This document shows positions 23,452 to 35,899 of a stretch of 64,000 nt of DNA, piece by piece (the stretch's first letter is position 1; each line of letters starts with the position of its first letter). The position numbers were made by a program, and so were the translations under genes. Under the pieces are notes generated by a model, which was given only the letters and a program-made list of their open reading frames with translations, ran no database searches and had not been told where the DNA came from. Origin of the DNA: Magnaporthiopsis rhizophila (taxonomy: Eukaryota > Ascomycota > Sordariomycetes > Magnaporthales > Magnaporthaceae); assembly GCA_003049465.1 (NCBI GenBank), contig PYSS01000016.1, positions 1 through 64,000 on the forward strand, in the 5' to 3' direction.

Positions 23452-24120
23452 TTGCCCTATAATTTTATCAAAAAGGCGATTACCATTAATAAGGTTAACA
23501 AAACCGTTATTAAGGACCTTTATTTTATAATGGGCATTTGGGTTTATAATACTGGCCCAATTATTAATTTTAATAATAATAATGATAATAATACTGGGGT
23601 AACTGGCAATATTGCCAGTCCTGGAAGCAATAATAATTTATCACCTGCAAAAAAGATCGGAGAAACCAAAACGGAGGATAAAAAGCCTGCTGCTGCAAAA
23701 CCCGAAAAATTTGCCGGCCCGGGTATATTAATATCCGAGAAAATTTCCAAGCATAGTAATAAAAAGGTTACGGTGCCTGTAATACCCAAAAAAAGAACCT
23801 GCAGAAAATGGCCGCTACCCCTGCTAAATAACCGGCAATTAAAAAAATGCTTAACAGGTTTTAAGCATTATAAGGGTGTCCTAATACCAAAAATTTGCAA
23901 AAAAAGGGAGCCTGTGAAAATATTTATAACGGTTTATTTCGAGCCCAAAAATATTAAAAAAGTGGCGGAAAAGGATCCGGATAGCCCTAAAAGGGCCGAA
24001 AATGATAAAAATATTCACAGCCTTGATATAAATACTAAGGCTGCCGAGGAGATTGCCCGAGAAACGGGCTTTATATTTGTTAATATTATATATCCGGATA
24101 ATAATATTATTCTGCCTTAA
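23452..24120 (+). pseudogene. copia integrase-RT linker, 222 codons
   Basis: A long open frame rich in Lys, Pro, Asn and Glu without recognisable domain, as usual for the poorly conserved linker between integrase and RT in copia polyproteins. It is the longest uninterrupted stretch of this element. It stops at 24118-24120, in front of the RT relic. Confidence 0.7.
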
Positions 24121-24300
24121 AAAATTAGCGATCCCGAAATCCCCAATTTTGCATTTTTTAATATTATTATAATACCAGGAATACCGTATATTCTAATCTA
24201 TTATTATAATGCGGTAAAGCATAAAGCCGAATATAAGCAATATTATAAGCCGGTAATACAAAAGCAAATTAATATATTATTTGAGAAAAGCACATGAATA

Positions 24301-25443
24301 ATGGAGAAATTATTTTCGAATATTAAAATATTGCCGGGCAAATGGGTATATATGCCTAAACTAACACCTAACGGTACTTTTAAAAAGATTAAAGCATGCT
24401 GGGTTATTTGCAGTAATTATAACAATATTTCGGGAATAAATTTTTACCAATACAATTATATTAACAAAATTATTACCAAATACGGACAAAAGAACCTGAA
24501 AGCAATAAAAATGCCCTGGCTTTCTGAATTTGTAATACCGCAAAAAAAAACGGGCGCTATATTATTATTTTATATGGACGATTTCCAAATTACCGCCCGT
24601 ACGGTTACAAAAATTAAAATTATTATTACCGAAATAAATAACCGATTCAAAATAACCGCTTTGGGTGATACAAAAACGTTTTTTGGCATGCAGGTTATAA
24701 AGGATTGCCAGCGGAGAATACCGATCACCTAGAACCCTTTCCCGTACGAGGAGGTTTTATATTACCAGTTGGAAATAGCAAATATTAGTTATTTAGCTAG
24801 CATTATTCGCCCTGATATTATATATACCGTAAGAAAATTGCAAAAAATTAATGCCAATCCCGGCAACAAGCATTTGGCACTGCTAAAGCACTTTTAGCGT
24901 TATATTATCGGCACTAAAGGATTTGCGCTTACTTATAACGGTCCTATTTATAACGCTAAAGCGATAGGGTTAAAAGCTTATAAAAATGCCTTGTTCGCCA
25001 ACTGCCTCCGTACAAAGGCATCTACAGGCAGTGTAATTATCATACTGGCGGGTGGTCCTGTTTATTAGCAATCAAAAAAGCAAACTTTTGTAACGATATT
25101 AATAACGGAGGCAAAATTTGTTAACCTTTTACCAATAGGCCGGGCCTTGCTTTGGATCAAAAATATTCTAAAAAAAACTGGATACCCTTAGCAAAAGATA
25201 CTTGTGGTGCATACGAACAGCACTAATACCCAGATAACGGTATTAAACCCGTTAAAATCAGCCCGCACCCGCATAATTAACCTTCGCTACAAATGGGTAA
25301 TCGATACTGTAAAGCGTCAACTTTTTACCCTTAAGCTTATTTGTATGGCCAATATAAAAGCGGATGGTTTTACGAAAGGCCTAACGGCGGAAGGACAGGC
25401 GAAATTTGTTATCCAGCTAGAAATGCAGCAAATACCGCAATAA
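24301..25443 (+). pseudogene. copia RT and RNase H relic with internal RT deletion
   Basis: GKWVYMPKLTPNGTFKKIKA opens the RT. The catalytic LLFYMDDFQI (24570-24600) is intact, followed by FKITALGDTKTFFGMQV. The region between GINFYQYNY and YMDD is far too short and lacks the first catalytic Asp block, so an internal deletion is likely. RNase H follows in pieces to 25443, ending with ANIKADGFTKGL, the typical copia C-terminal D-x-x-T-K motif. Confidence 0.87.
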
Positions 25444-25535
25444 ACGGCTTACAGGAAACACCACGGATCTGGACGGTTACTATATAATTACGGGCTCGTA
25501 ATGCCTTTAGGGCCGTTGCATGGCCTACGGGGGGG

Positions 25536-25677
25536 TGTCAAAGGTGGCCTGGAGTTACGTGGGTAGCAATTAGTGCTTTATAGCTTTAGGCCTCGCACCG
25601 GCCCTGGCCTGCGATCAAATAGAGTAGCATAATAGATACCAATTATTTTGGGTGCCAGTCGTCGCGCACCTCCATCA
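25536..25677 (+). repeat. copia 3' LTR (142 bp)
   Basis: Starts TGTCAAAGGTGGCCTGG and ends CTCCATCA, identical in length to 21004-21145. Confidence 0.9.
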
Positions 25678-26330
25678 CCTTGCCAAATTTATTTTGTAAT
25701 TTATTAATAAAAAGCAAAAAATACCAATCCTTTATTATAGTTTTATTTAATAAACAATAATTAATATATATCCATTTTTCTTTATTTTGTTTGGAACAAA
25801 TAATATCCCATATCCCACAGGAAAATCCAAAAATCAAATAATGCCTTATTTTAGGTTTTTTGCAAATTATTTTTGCAATAATTTTTGCTATTTAAGGTTT
25901 AACCGGTATAATTTTTGGTAATTAAATTATATTTTTGATTTAAATTTGATTTTGTAATCGAACAATCCGTATTCCGGAAATCCTGTTCCTAATTTTTTTT
26001 AGAATAATCTTTAATACCGATAATATTTCTCGGAAATATTTTTTAAATATTAATATACCTATTTATCAGGCAAATCGTAATTTTGAACATAATTTTTTAC
26101 TATTTTCGGTTTTTAATTATTAACTTTGGTTATACCTCCTTTTAAATTATAACTTTGGTTATGATTTCTTTTATAGCTTTGCTTTTATTTTTGGGTTTTT
26201 TTTGCTATTAAAACCGATACTATCTGATAATTGCAAATTTATTAGTATAATTTGCCAGGGTTAATTGCCGAATTCTGCTATTATTATAGCAATCCTATCT
26301 AACTTTTATTTTCCATAATCCGGGGCCTGT
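25678..26330 (-). pseudogene. E5 fragment: RT N-terminus and protease side
   Basis: Minus-strand residues GIWDIICSKQNKEKWIYIN and LLNKTIIKDWYFLLFINKLQ (within 25678-25837) are gypsy RT fingers/palm. They join the RT piece at 19713-21003 when the copia element is removed. Toward 26330 it parallels the protease-RT spacer of E4 (about 38400-38790). Confidence 0.82.
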
Positions 26331-26961
26331 TATCACGGTACAATCCTTTATATGAGGACCAAGCACGTCGTAGCCCCGGATATAACAATGTTCCCTTTTG
26401 CTTTGGTGTAACGGGTACTACCTTAATCTAGTCCCGTGACAGTTTGTTATATCTAATTTTGGGTTGCTCAAGTTCAATTCCCCGCACGGTCGCGCGCATA
26501 GGTTTTTGTTCGTAGCGTAACGTTTGGGTGGCGCAATATGCACGGGATACCACCTGTAGCGCTTTTTTTGCCAGGGGCAGGGTAATTAGCTCCAGCGATT
26601 CAAAAAGCCAACCGAGGCTTTTCAAAGGGGCTTATTAAATAATTAATCCCGTGGCACGTGCATTATAACGCATAAGCGCCAGTGCTTTGCTTGCGCAGCA
26701 CCAGTGCATCCTGCTTGTGCAGCGCCAGCATTTTGCTTGTGCAGTGCTAGCACCTGGTGTAGCACTTTTAAAAAGCAAACCTTGTGCAAAAATCGACCTT
26801 AATTATGCATTTGTGCAATTAAGGACAATTGCAGTATAAGGGTGGAGTATTGTTACGGTACGATCCTTTATATGAGGACCAAGCATATTATAGCCCCGGA
26901 TATAACAATATTCCCTTTTGCTTTGGTGTAACAGGTACTGCCTTGGTCTAATCCCGTGATA
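26331..26961 (+). mobile_element. TRIM-like miniature LTR element (631 bp)
   Basis: Two 111-bp direct repeats (26331-26441, 26851-26961) flank 409 bp of non-coding sequence. The repeat ends TGTTACGG and CCGTGACA are seen at the inner edges; the outer ends TATCACGG and CCGTGATA fit one transition each. A purine-rich AAGGGTGGAG precedes the right repeat. The internal part contains about three copies of a 22-24 bp GC-rich repeat (26670-26750). No coding capacity. The flanks do not show a matching duplication, and they belong to different regions of E5, so the junction is rearranged. Confidence 0.7.
26668..26752. repeat. 22-24 bp tandem repeat inside TRIM
   Basis: About three imperfect units built on GCRCCAGTGC-TTGCTTGTGCA, GC-richer than the surroundings. 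Confidence 0.7.
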
Positions 26962-27150
26962 ATACTGGTTAAGATTATTAAACCTTTTTTTTCAGGTATT
27001 ATTTATATAATTTATTATTAATATAAATAGCTTTAATAATATAATTAACAAAATCCTTAGGCCTTTTTTTTAGCCAGTTTATCCTTTATATTATTTTTTA
27101 ACCTTTGGTAAGACTAAAATATTTTGATATTTTCCGTTCAGTTAAATTTG
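26962..27150 (-). pseudogene. E5 fragment: gag (part 1)
   Basis: Matches element A gag near 18195-18375. It joins 34382-34632 without loss when E3 and one ATTTG are removed. Confidence 0.8.
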
Positions 27151-27603
27151 TGTTACGACCGCAGCTGGCAGGGGACAGAAGGGTTAGGGCTAACCCCTAG
27201 CGGGATGCCTTTACCCCGCAGTTATAAAGGCCAAGGGCCTGAATGACCAAGGCCAGAAGGGAGTTACGTGATTAGGTATTTACCTAAATACGAGTGATAT
27301 GTTTGTTATGTGATATAGCAAATATAGCACGGTGATATGTTCGTTATGCAATATAACAAATATAGCACTAATATAGTATAAAGGTTTATAGATATATAAA
27401 AAAGGGTTTTTTATTATATTAAATAATTTTGATTAAAGTTTTGGCATTAATTAATTTAAATTAGCTTTAAAGCATTTTTTTGGGCAAATAATCGAGATTT
27501 TTATTATTATTTTAATTTTAGCATAAGCAATTTTGTGAAAATATTACTGTTTAGCACCTTTCCTAATATATTTTACCCTAACAATAAAAAACCGTTTGTA
27601 ACA
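27151..27603 (+). repeat. E3 5' LTR (453 bp)
   Basis: Termini TGTTACGA and TTGTAACA. About two 38-bp units with dyad symmetry around 27295-27370. Followed by the leader TTTTAATTAATCCTGTTCAG. Confidence 0.92.
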
Positions 27604-27639
27604 TTTTAATTAATCCTGTTCAGTTTTTACCGAAGGTAA

Positions 27640-30600
27640 TAAGCAATAGCAATTATATTAATCGCAGGCAAAAAACCCAAGGGTATTATTATTGCTGGAA
27701 AATTGTATAACAATTTTTTGGCGGCCATATAAATATTTATTATAAAAGTTAAAAAATTTAAAAAAGTTTAAACCAAATTTTATATTGCTGTTAAATTTTA
27801 CAAATTTTTTTTGCCTGATAAATATAATAAAAAAAAAGGCAAAATTAAAATGTTTATAACCAAATATAAAGGGTATTTTTTATTTTATTAAGATTATTTT
27901 TAACAGGAAAAGCAGATAATTACTTATACAATTATATGTTTGGATAATAAGGTTAAGGATTGGTTCGAACCTATTTGGTTTAATTATTTAAAAGGGCATA
28001 ATAAGTTTAAGGAAAAAATTAAACTAATATTTGTTAATTTTGAAAAGTTTGGCGAAAAAATTGCTAAAGTTTTTGGGCAAATTAATAAAAAATAAATAAC
28101 CAAAAAAAAGTTATTTTAGTTTTGGCAAAAAGGTTTTGCATTAATTTATATTTTTAAATTTTAATAACTAGTTAACAAATTTAATTAAATAAAAAATACC
28201 AAAATAATTTAATTTTATTAAAGATTAAAAAATAATATAAAAAATAAGCTATTTAAATAGGAATAACCTGAAAATTTTATTGATTATATTATTATGGTTA
28301 TTTATATTAATAATAAATTATACAAATGTTGCTTTGAAAAAAAAATTTAGCAAACTAAACCAGTGGCGCAAAATAATAAAGTTAATTAAAAAAAGGCAAA
28401 ATAATAATAATTTATAGCTTATAATATATATTTTGGATTTATAAATTTTAATACTGGAATTATATATCAGTAAAAGGAATAAAAATACATTAGGTTTAAA
28501 AATTTAAAAAACGGGAAATATTTTAAATATAGGAAAAAAGGATATAAAAAAAAAAATTATTTGCAAAAAAACCAATAAGCGGCTGTTTTTTGCTAAAAAG
28601 GCACGCTAAAAGAATATGATTTTATAATTCCGATTTTATTTAGGGTAATATAATAAACAAAAAAAAAAGCCTATATTTCGGAGTATTATTTAGCTGGATT
28701 TATTATTTTAATAACAATTATATAATTTATTATTTTGATAAAAAAATAATAAAGTATTACCCGAAACAATAAATTATTATAATATAACAAATTAACCAAT
28801 TCCGGATTGGTAATAAAAAAAAGGTTAAAATAATTACCAATTTTATAATATTTAAAAAAAAAAATAATATAGCAGCATATATTTCGAAAAAATTTAAAAA
28901 ACAAAACAGGGAATTTAAAAAGTTAGCCTAATACAAAAATATATTAAATATTTTAATTAATAATTTTAAAGAAAATTTAAATATAAATGCAAAAACGGAA
29001 CAATTTTTAGGCTAAATGCATTTGTTACAAGCCCAGAAAAAAAAGCTGGATTTGATAAAATTTTGAAAAGCTACGGAGGCAGATTTTAATAATAAAAAAC
29101 CCAGCAAAAAACAATATATTATTAATTTTAAAAAATTCCAATAAAAATTTAATTAATGGTTAATTAATATAGGAAAATAACCTTTTATAACCAAGGAAAA
29201 AGTACGAAAAATATATATTTTATTCAGGTTTTTGGAGATAAATTAATAATTTTGGGGTTAATTTAAACCTATTAGCGGTTTGGTGCGCAAAAAACCAGCG
29301 CAAAACAATAAAAAAAAGCTTTTGGACTGGTTAAGGAATAATTAATTGGTTATTTATTATGGGGCATTATTTGAGAATATTCCGAACCTAAACCAGCGAT
29401 TAGCACAGTTATATGCGTTAAACCACAAAAATATGGACCTTAATACAGGCCATTATAATAAATTTTTTTGGGCCAAATATTTGTATAATAATTACAAATA
29501 ACATATAATTAAAAAACTAAAACATAATTTTTTCCCACAAAAAAAAGAAAAAGGGCTAATGCAATATTTATAATAAAAATACTAATTTCCAAAATGGTGG
29601 ATAATAAAAATGGGCTATAAAAGTTTTGCAATAATTTTTAAATTATTACCAGTATATTTTATAATATATATAGCAGGAATTTTTATATACCGGATATGCA
29701 GAAAACCGAAATGCAAAATTCATATAAAAAAAAAAGTGCGGGCCTGGACGGATAAATTTATCCGTTTAATAAAAATAACCGGGGACCGGAAAAGGGCACC
29801 CCAAATAAAAAACTAAAAAATTCACCCGAAAAAAAGGCACGGGTAAAATGATAATAACCAACAAAAATTTTAATAATAATGATTAATAATTAATACGAAT
29901 ATATCAGGACGATAATATATTGGAAAGGACAAAAAATAAAAATTATGATCGATTGCGGAGCCCAGAAAAACTATTTTTTACCAAAAGCAATAAAAAGGTA
30001 CAGCATTCCAATATATTAAAAAAAAAATTATATAACTTTATAATAATAAAATGGGAGCCAATTATATTTAATAGAGGAAAGATCGATATTAAAATTAATT
30101 AATTCAAATTTCGATTCCTGGGGAAATTTTGCAAAATAATCCTGAATATTATAAATATAAAAGGGAAAAACCTAATTTTAGGCCTTTTATAGTTTAAAAA
30201 ATATAATCTTTTAATAAATTGGATTACCGAACAAATTTAATGAAAAAAATTGCTATTAATCAGTAAAAAAGCCCAATAATTACAGGCCCCGGATAATAAA
30301 AATTAAACGCCAAAAAGGGCAGCCGTAATAATAATAAAATATAGCAATCAACCCTAACAAACCGCACCAACCAAAATATTAATAAATACGGATATAAACA
30401 AACCCAATAAACAAAAAATTATTAAGGATAAATTTAAAAATATTTCTGAAAAATACCATAAATATTGGAAATTATTTTAAAAAAATTTAAAAATGGTATT
30501 ACCGGAATACGGACCATTTAATTATAAAATTAAGTTTAAACCGGAAGCATAATTTAAGTACTAAAAATTGTATCGATTAAATTTTTGGTAAAAAAATTAT

Positions 30601-33145
30601 TATAAAAATAGCTAAAAAAAAAAATCAGAAAGGGATTTATTAAATTTTTTGATTTTTTTATAAAATACGGAATTTTAGTTGTTTTTAAAAAAAACGGGGA
30701 AAAATAAATATGTATCGATTATTATTTGTTAAATCAAAAAACGATAAAAAATCGGTATTTTTTATTTTTAATTAATAAATTTAAAAATAAGCTTGGGAAA
30801 AATTGGTAATTTATAATCCTAAATTTATGCAAAGCTTATGGCCTGTTAAGGATTAAAAAGGGTAATAAATAGAAAACTGCTTTTCGAATCAAATTTGAAA
30901 TTTTCGAATTATTGGTAATAATTTTCGGATTTACCAATATACCAGCCATATTTTAACGAATAATTAATTATATATTATAAAAATATTTTGATATTTTTAT
31001 TTTTACATATCTAAATAATATTTTAATTTTTTTAAATATGCTAGAAAAATATAAATAATATATGCATAAAATATTACAAAAATTGTAAAATATAAAGCTT
31101 TTGGTTAACCTGGGTAAATATATATGGCATTTTTTAAAGGTAATTTTCCTCAAATTTGTTATTAAATAAGGGAAAATTCGAATAAAACCCAAAAAGGTAC
31201 AGGCGGTAAAAAACTGGCTTATATTCATTATAATTAAAAAAGTACGAGGCTTTTTAGGGTTTTTGAATTTTTACCAAATATTTATCCGAAATTTTAGCAG
31301 AAAGGTTATATTATTTACGGATTTTACCAAAAATAATACCTAATTTTATTGGGAAACATAAAAATAAATAATTTTTAAATTGCTAAAAAAAATTATTATC
31401 CAAATACCGGTACTAATAATATTAAATCCAGAAAAACCTTTTAAAGTTGAAATTAATACATTGGATTTTATTATTAAAAAATAGTTAAAACAGCAAAATA
31501 ACCAAAAAAGGTTGCACTTTTGCGCATTTTTTTTGCAAAAATTAAATAAATTTGAGCTGAATTATTAAATCCACGATAAAAAGTTTTTTATTATTATTAA
31601 AGTTTTGGAAAAATAAAAGGTATATTTGTGCAAAGCTAATTATCAAATTATGGTATATACCAATCACAAAAATCTGTTATAATTTATTATTAGTTAAATA
31701 TTAAATAAAAAATAAATTTAATAAAGCTAATTTTTTTAAAATTATAATTTTTGAATTAAGGTTAAAAAAGGATCAAAAAATGGCCAAATAAATATTTTAA
31801 ACTGTTAATTAAATTATTAGGCGGATATACCACCAGAAATATGCGCAATTTTGGCCAAAGGACCAAACGGATTTTTAATTTCGGTATAGCGGGTATTAAT
31901 CAAAATAACCCAACAAAAAGTTTGAACCCCAGAAAAAATCCAGCTAATTTATAGCCAGATAATTAATAAATATCAGGGGGTTATTAAAACCTGGAAAAGG
32001 TTTTGGCAATATTACAGGTTTATAAAAATTTGTGCCAAAATATAAAATATAATTAAAAATTGCAAAAATTGTGCAAAAAATAAAACTAATAAATATAAAC
32101 CTTATAAATTATTATAATTTTTGCCAGCATTTAATAAGGTATAGCAAAAAGTTACGGCGGGTTTTATTATAAGGTTATCCAAATTAAAAGAACCTTTTAT
32201 AAATATCCAGTATAATAATATTATAATAATGGTTAACCGATTTACCAAATATATTATATATTTATTGTTTAAAAAAAATGCAAAAATTATAAATTTGGTT
32301 TATATTTTTATCCGGAATATAATTGCGAAATACGGAACGCCGAACTGTATAATTTTAAACCAAAATAAATTATTTAATAATAAGTTTTGGAAATAATTTA
32401 TAATCAGTTTAGGTGTAAAATATGCTTTTTTTATAATTTATTATTTTTAAACAAATAAATAAACAAAATGAATAAATTAAATTATAAAACAGTATTTATA
32501 TTATTTTATTAATTATAAACAAAATAATTGGGTATAATTATTTTTTATGGTATAATTTATTTATAATAATTTAATATACGAAAATACGGGAATTATACTG
32601 TTTTGTGCAAATTATGGGTATATATTTATAATGTATAAAAAATCCAGGGCAGGATTATATACCCTAATAGTAAAAATATAGGTAAAAAAGTTTATCAAGC
32701 TGTACAAAAATTTTTAAATAAAATTAAAAAAGTTGCAATAGCGCATATTTATGCAGGCTAATAAAAAAAGGATTAAAAAACCGACCTTTAAAAAAGGGGA
32801 TAATATTTATTTTTTTCGATGCAATATTAAAATAAAACAATTAAATAATAAGCTAAACTATAAAAAATTGGAACCGTTTAAAATTTTAAGGAAAATTTCC
32901 GATATTAATTACGAATTTTAATTGTTACTAATTATAAAAAATTATCCGATTTTTTATATCGATTTGTTTAAACCAATATTATTAGGGTTTAAAAATAACA
33001 AATTAGTAAAAATCGATTCAAAATAAAAGTATAAAATTGAAAAAATTTTGGATAAAAAAGTTATTAACGGAACCAAGCATTATTTGGTTAAATGGGCAGG
33101 GTACAAAATTAAAAAAAGCATTTGGGAAAAAAAATAAACCTAAAA
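27640..33145 (+). pseudogene. E3 gag-pol relic
   Basis: No long frame survives, but domain signatures appear in order. In RT the YLDD site is YLNN. The integrase core keeps MVNRFTKYIIYLLF and GTPNCIILNQNKLF with Asp-to-Asn changes. The chromodomain is the best preserved piece. The minus-strand open frame 30968-31228 is antisense to RT. Confidence 0.85.
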
Positions 33146-33269
33146 AATATGCTAAAGATTTTTGAGAAATACCAACGGAAGGTTTTTGGAAAAAAATTAA
33201 TACTAATGCCAAAATTTGGATTTCGGCTTGGAATACCCGTACCAAAATAATTTATCTGGTTAAAGCAGG

Positions 33270-33714
33270 GCTAATAAGTTAAGGTTAGGATTAACCCTAT
33301 AATTGGCCCAGTTTGGAAATAATAAAGGAAAATTGGGAACCAGTAAATTTGGGGCCGTAATAGGGGCTTGCGCGGCTGCCTTTTTAGCCTTTTACTGTTT
33401 AATCCGCTCCAATTTTTTAATATTGTTAATTTTGCAACGGATTACACGCATTTTTTTTTTAAATTATAATTTTTTCTGCTTATACAAATGCTTAATTTTG
33501 ATATTAGCACAGCGATATTTTTTTTTGCAATTTTTAATTTAGCTTTTATTTTAAAATATTAACGGTTAAATTTTTCAAATTGGGATAAAAAAAAATTTAG
33601 CACATTGCACCGAAAGCGTTTTTGATGGATATATTTGATATACCGAAAAAAATTGCAAAAAAATATAGCACAATGCACAATTTTTAGCGTTTTGCAAGCA
33701 AAATAAAAAGGCAT
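33270..33714 (-). pseudogene. E3 antisense ORF (aORF)
   Basis: Minus-strand frame starting MPFYFACKTLKIVHCAIFF. It continues to RYIKYIHQKRFRCNVL and QFEKFNR before a stop, then the Lys-rich helical region and the relic corresponding to EELERV..AEKAA. The first Cys and the C-x2-C pair are Tyr, each from one transition. The plus-strand open frame 33303-33542 is its shadow. Confidence 0.6.
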
Positions 33715-33923
33715 TTTAGTAAAAAACGATAAAAAAATAGCAAAAAGGTTATTGCAGCGAACGGTGGATTATGCGTCAATAGTTTTTCGTTTTTGCACCC
33801 GACCAGATATTTTATCAGGAAAAAAAAAATGGAAGTTGGTGAGGAAAAAAAGTATTTATTATTAACAGAAGGAAAGGGTTACAGGTATAGCCAAAAGGAT
33901 TTGGCCTAAAAAGGAAAACCTGA

Positions 33924-34376
33924 TGTTACGATCGCAGCTGGCAGGGGATAAAAGGGCTAAGGCTAACCCTTAGCAGGATACTTTTATCCCGCAGTTATAA
34001 AAGCCAAAAGCCTGAATGATTAAGGTTAGAAGGGAGTTACATAATTAGGCATTTATTTAAGCACGAATAATATATTTGTTATATGATATAATAAATATAG
34101 CACAGTGATATATTTGTTATGCGATATAGCAAATATATCACCGATATGGTATGAAGGTTTACGGGTATATAAGGGAGGGTTTTTTATTGTGTTAGATAGT
34201 TTTGATTGAGGTTTTGGTATTAGTTAACCTAAGTTAGCTCCAAGGTATTCCTTTGGGCAAGCAATCGAGATTTTTGTTATTACCCTAGTCCCAGCATAAG
34301 CGATTTTGTGGAAATGTTACTGCTCAGCACCTTTTTTAGCGTACCCTACCCTAGGAGCAGAGAACCGTTTGTAACA
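33924..34376 (+). repeat. E3 3' LTR (453 bp)
   Basis: Same length as the 5' LTR. GGGTATATAAGG near 34166 is a clear TATA-type promoter element. A polypurine tract AAAAAGGAAAACCTGA abuts it. Confidence 0.92.
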
Positions 34377-34381
34377 ATTTG

Positions 34382-34632
34382 TTAATAAATTGCTGAAATT
34401 TAGCGGTATAAATGAATACTGATCCTTTTTAATACAGTTAAAATAATTTCTTTTCGGCCATTTATTTTTTGTTTATCTGTCCGAATATTTTGGTAATTTT
34501 TTCACCGAACTTTTCGAAATTTGCAAATATTAGTTTGGTAAATTTGCTTAATTTATGGTTTTTTTAAAAAAAATAATCGGCCTATATAAGTTTGAACCAA
34601 TTTTTAATTTTGCTATTAAAACGGATAATAAT
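34382..34632 (-). pseudogene. E5 fragment: gag (part 2)
   Basis: Continues 26962-27150 and is continued at 41891. Its sequence parallels element A gag at about 18376-18620. Last five bases (ATAAT) are the left duplication of E4. Confidence 0.8.
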
Positions 34633-35155
34633 TGTTACAAACGGTTCTCTGCTTTTAGGGTAGGATACGCTAGAAAAGGCGCTAAGCAGTATGGTTTTCA
34701 CAAGGTTGCTTGTGCTAAAAAACTGGGTAATAACAAAGGTTTCGATTATTTGCCCAAGGGGATACCTTGAAACTAACTTAGATTAACTAATGCCAAAGCC
34801 TTAGTCAAAAGCTTTTTAATACAGTAGGATAGCCTTTTTTTATACCCGTAGGGGTTTTGCGTGTAATTTTTGATCCGTTCCTAAACCACAGATCAACTAA
34901 TCTGTGATCCGTTATAAGATCACAAATTATTGCCTTAATTTATAATCTATTATAAAATCACAAATTATCGCCTTAATTTGTAATTTATTATAAAATTATA
35001 AATTATGCTTTGCTTAGCTAACCGTTTTGTTATATAACTTCCTTTTTATCCTGGCCTTAGTTTTGTGGCCCTTGGCTATTCTGATTGCAGGGTAAAAGCG
35101 AACCGCTGGGGGTTAACCCCAGCCCTTCTGCCCCCTGCCAGCTATAATCATAATA
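34633..35155 (-). repeat. E4 3' LTR (523 bp)
   Basis: Termini TGTTACAA and TCATAATA (decayed). Contains about three 38-bp dyad units based on GATCTGTGAT..ATCACAGATTAT at about 34888-35008. Confidence 0.92.
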
Positions 35156-35267
35156 TCAGGTCTCTTTTTTTAGGCCAAATCCTTTTGGCCATACTTATTA
35201 TCCGTTTTTCCGTTAATAATAAATATTTTCCTTCCTTATTAATTTCCGTTTTTTTTTTTTTAACAAA

Positions 35268-35797
35268 ATGTTTGGTTAGGTGCAAAAGTATAAACCGGTC
35301 GTTTTGTTAACCTTTTGCTATAAAAATTTGCTTTTTGCAGTACTTGTTTCCGTTTTTCCTATACTTTTTTGCTTATATTATTATAAGGTCCTTAAATAAA
35401 AGGAGTATTTTGCTTCCCTGCAGGATTTTTTTCGTTGCGTGGAATACCTTTGTACTAATCGTCCAAACTGCGATATCCTTGGCTTTAGCCCCGAAAAATT
35501 TCGCCGAATAACCTTGCAGTGCAAAAAGATTAATAATAAGATGGAAACTTTGGAAAAAAAGCTTTTTTAATTGCGCAAATAACGGAAAATATGGGCGCAA
35601 AAAAAAATGCGCATAATTTGCTATAAAATTAATGCTATGAAGGAATTGGAACAGATTAAGCGGAAAAAGGCTGTTAAGGTGGCCGTATAAGCCCCTGGCG
35701 CACCCCTAATTTTGCCAGTTCCCGAATTTCTTTTATTATTTCCGAGCTGGGCCAAGTTTGGGATTAACCCAAATTTTGATTTGTTGGCCCTATTTTA
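35268..35797 (+). pseudogene. E4 antisense ORF (aORF), most readable copy
   Basis: From the ATG at 35268 (MFG*VQKYKPV) the plus strand reads through FCLYYYKVLK, FRCVEYLCTNRPNCDILGFS and PEKFRRITLQCKKINNKMET, then LEKKLF*LRK, and after a frameshift NAMKELEQIKRKKAVKVAV and a hydrophobic Pro-rich tail (LPVPEFLLLFPSWAKFGINP). The layout is an N-terminal cysteine cluster, a helical coiled-coil-like middle and a short C-terminal tail. Opposite to E4 gag-pol. The minus-strand open frame 35373-35600 is its shadow. Function unknown. Confidence 0.62.
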
Positions 35798-35899
35798 ATC
35801 AGGTAAATTATTTTGGTACTGGTATTCCGAGCCGAAACCCAAATTTTGGCACTGGTATTAATTTTTTCCCAAAAACCTTCCGTTAATATTTTTCAAAAG

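Larger units (their letters stand above)
21004..25677 (+). mobile_element. Ty1/copia LTR retrotransposon inserted in E5 RT
   Basis: Two 142-bp LTRs (21004-21145, 25536-25677) bound it. The flanks CTTTG (20999-21003) and CCTTG (25678-25682) form a 5-bp duplication with one C-to-T difference. Order on the plus strand is protease, integrase, RT, RNase H, which is diagnostic for copia. A seven-G purine tract (25529-25535) precedes the 3' LTR. Less AT-rich than the gypsy elements but with many stops and an RT deletion. Confidence 0.93.
27151..34376 (+). mobile_element. E3: Ty3/gypsy chromovirus-type LTR retrotransposon, RIP-inactivated
   Basis: 453-bp LTRs (27151-27603, 33924-34376) with a perfect ATTTG duplication (27146-27150, 34377-34381), inserted in E5 gag. 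Plus-strand domains: gag about 27640-28440, zinc knuckle 28519-28560 (all four ligands Tyr), protease about 30050-30230, RT about 30640-31180 with YLNN at 31008-31019, RNase H about 31380-31760, integrase about 32100-32500, GPY/F about 32800-32960 and chromodomain about 33055-33145 (KHYLVKWAGYKIKKSIWEK). aORF on the minus strand at 33270-33714. Confidence 0.94.

Noticed and set aside
26460..26490. GTTCAATTC, a match to the tRNA B-box consensus
   Set aside because: No A-box, no foldable arms and no cloverleaf; it is inside the TRIM-like element.
30968..31228. Minus-strand open frames at 3678-3905, 30968-31228 and 48574-48828 and plus-strand frames at 20558-20797 and 37866-38090
   Set aside because: All are the antisense of the same RT active-site segment; they resemble each other only because RT is conserved.
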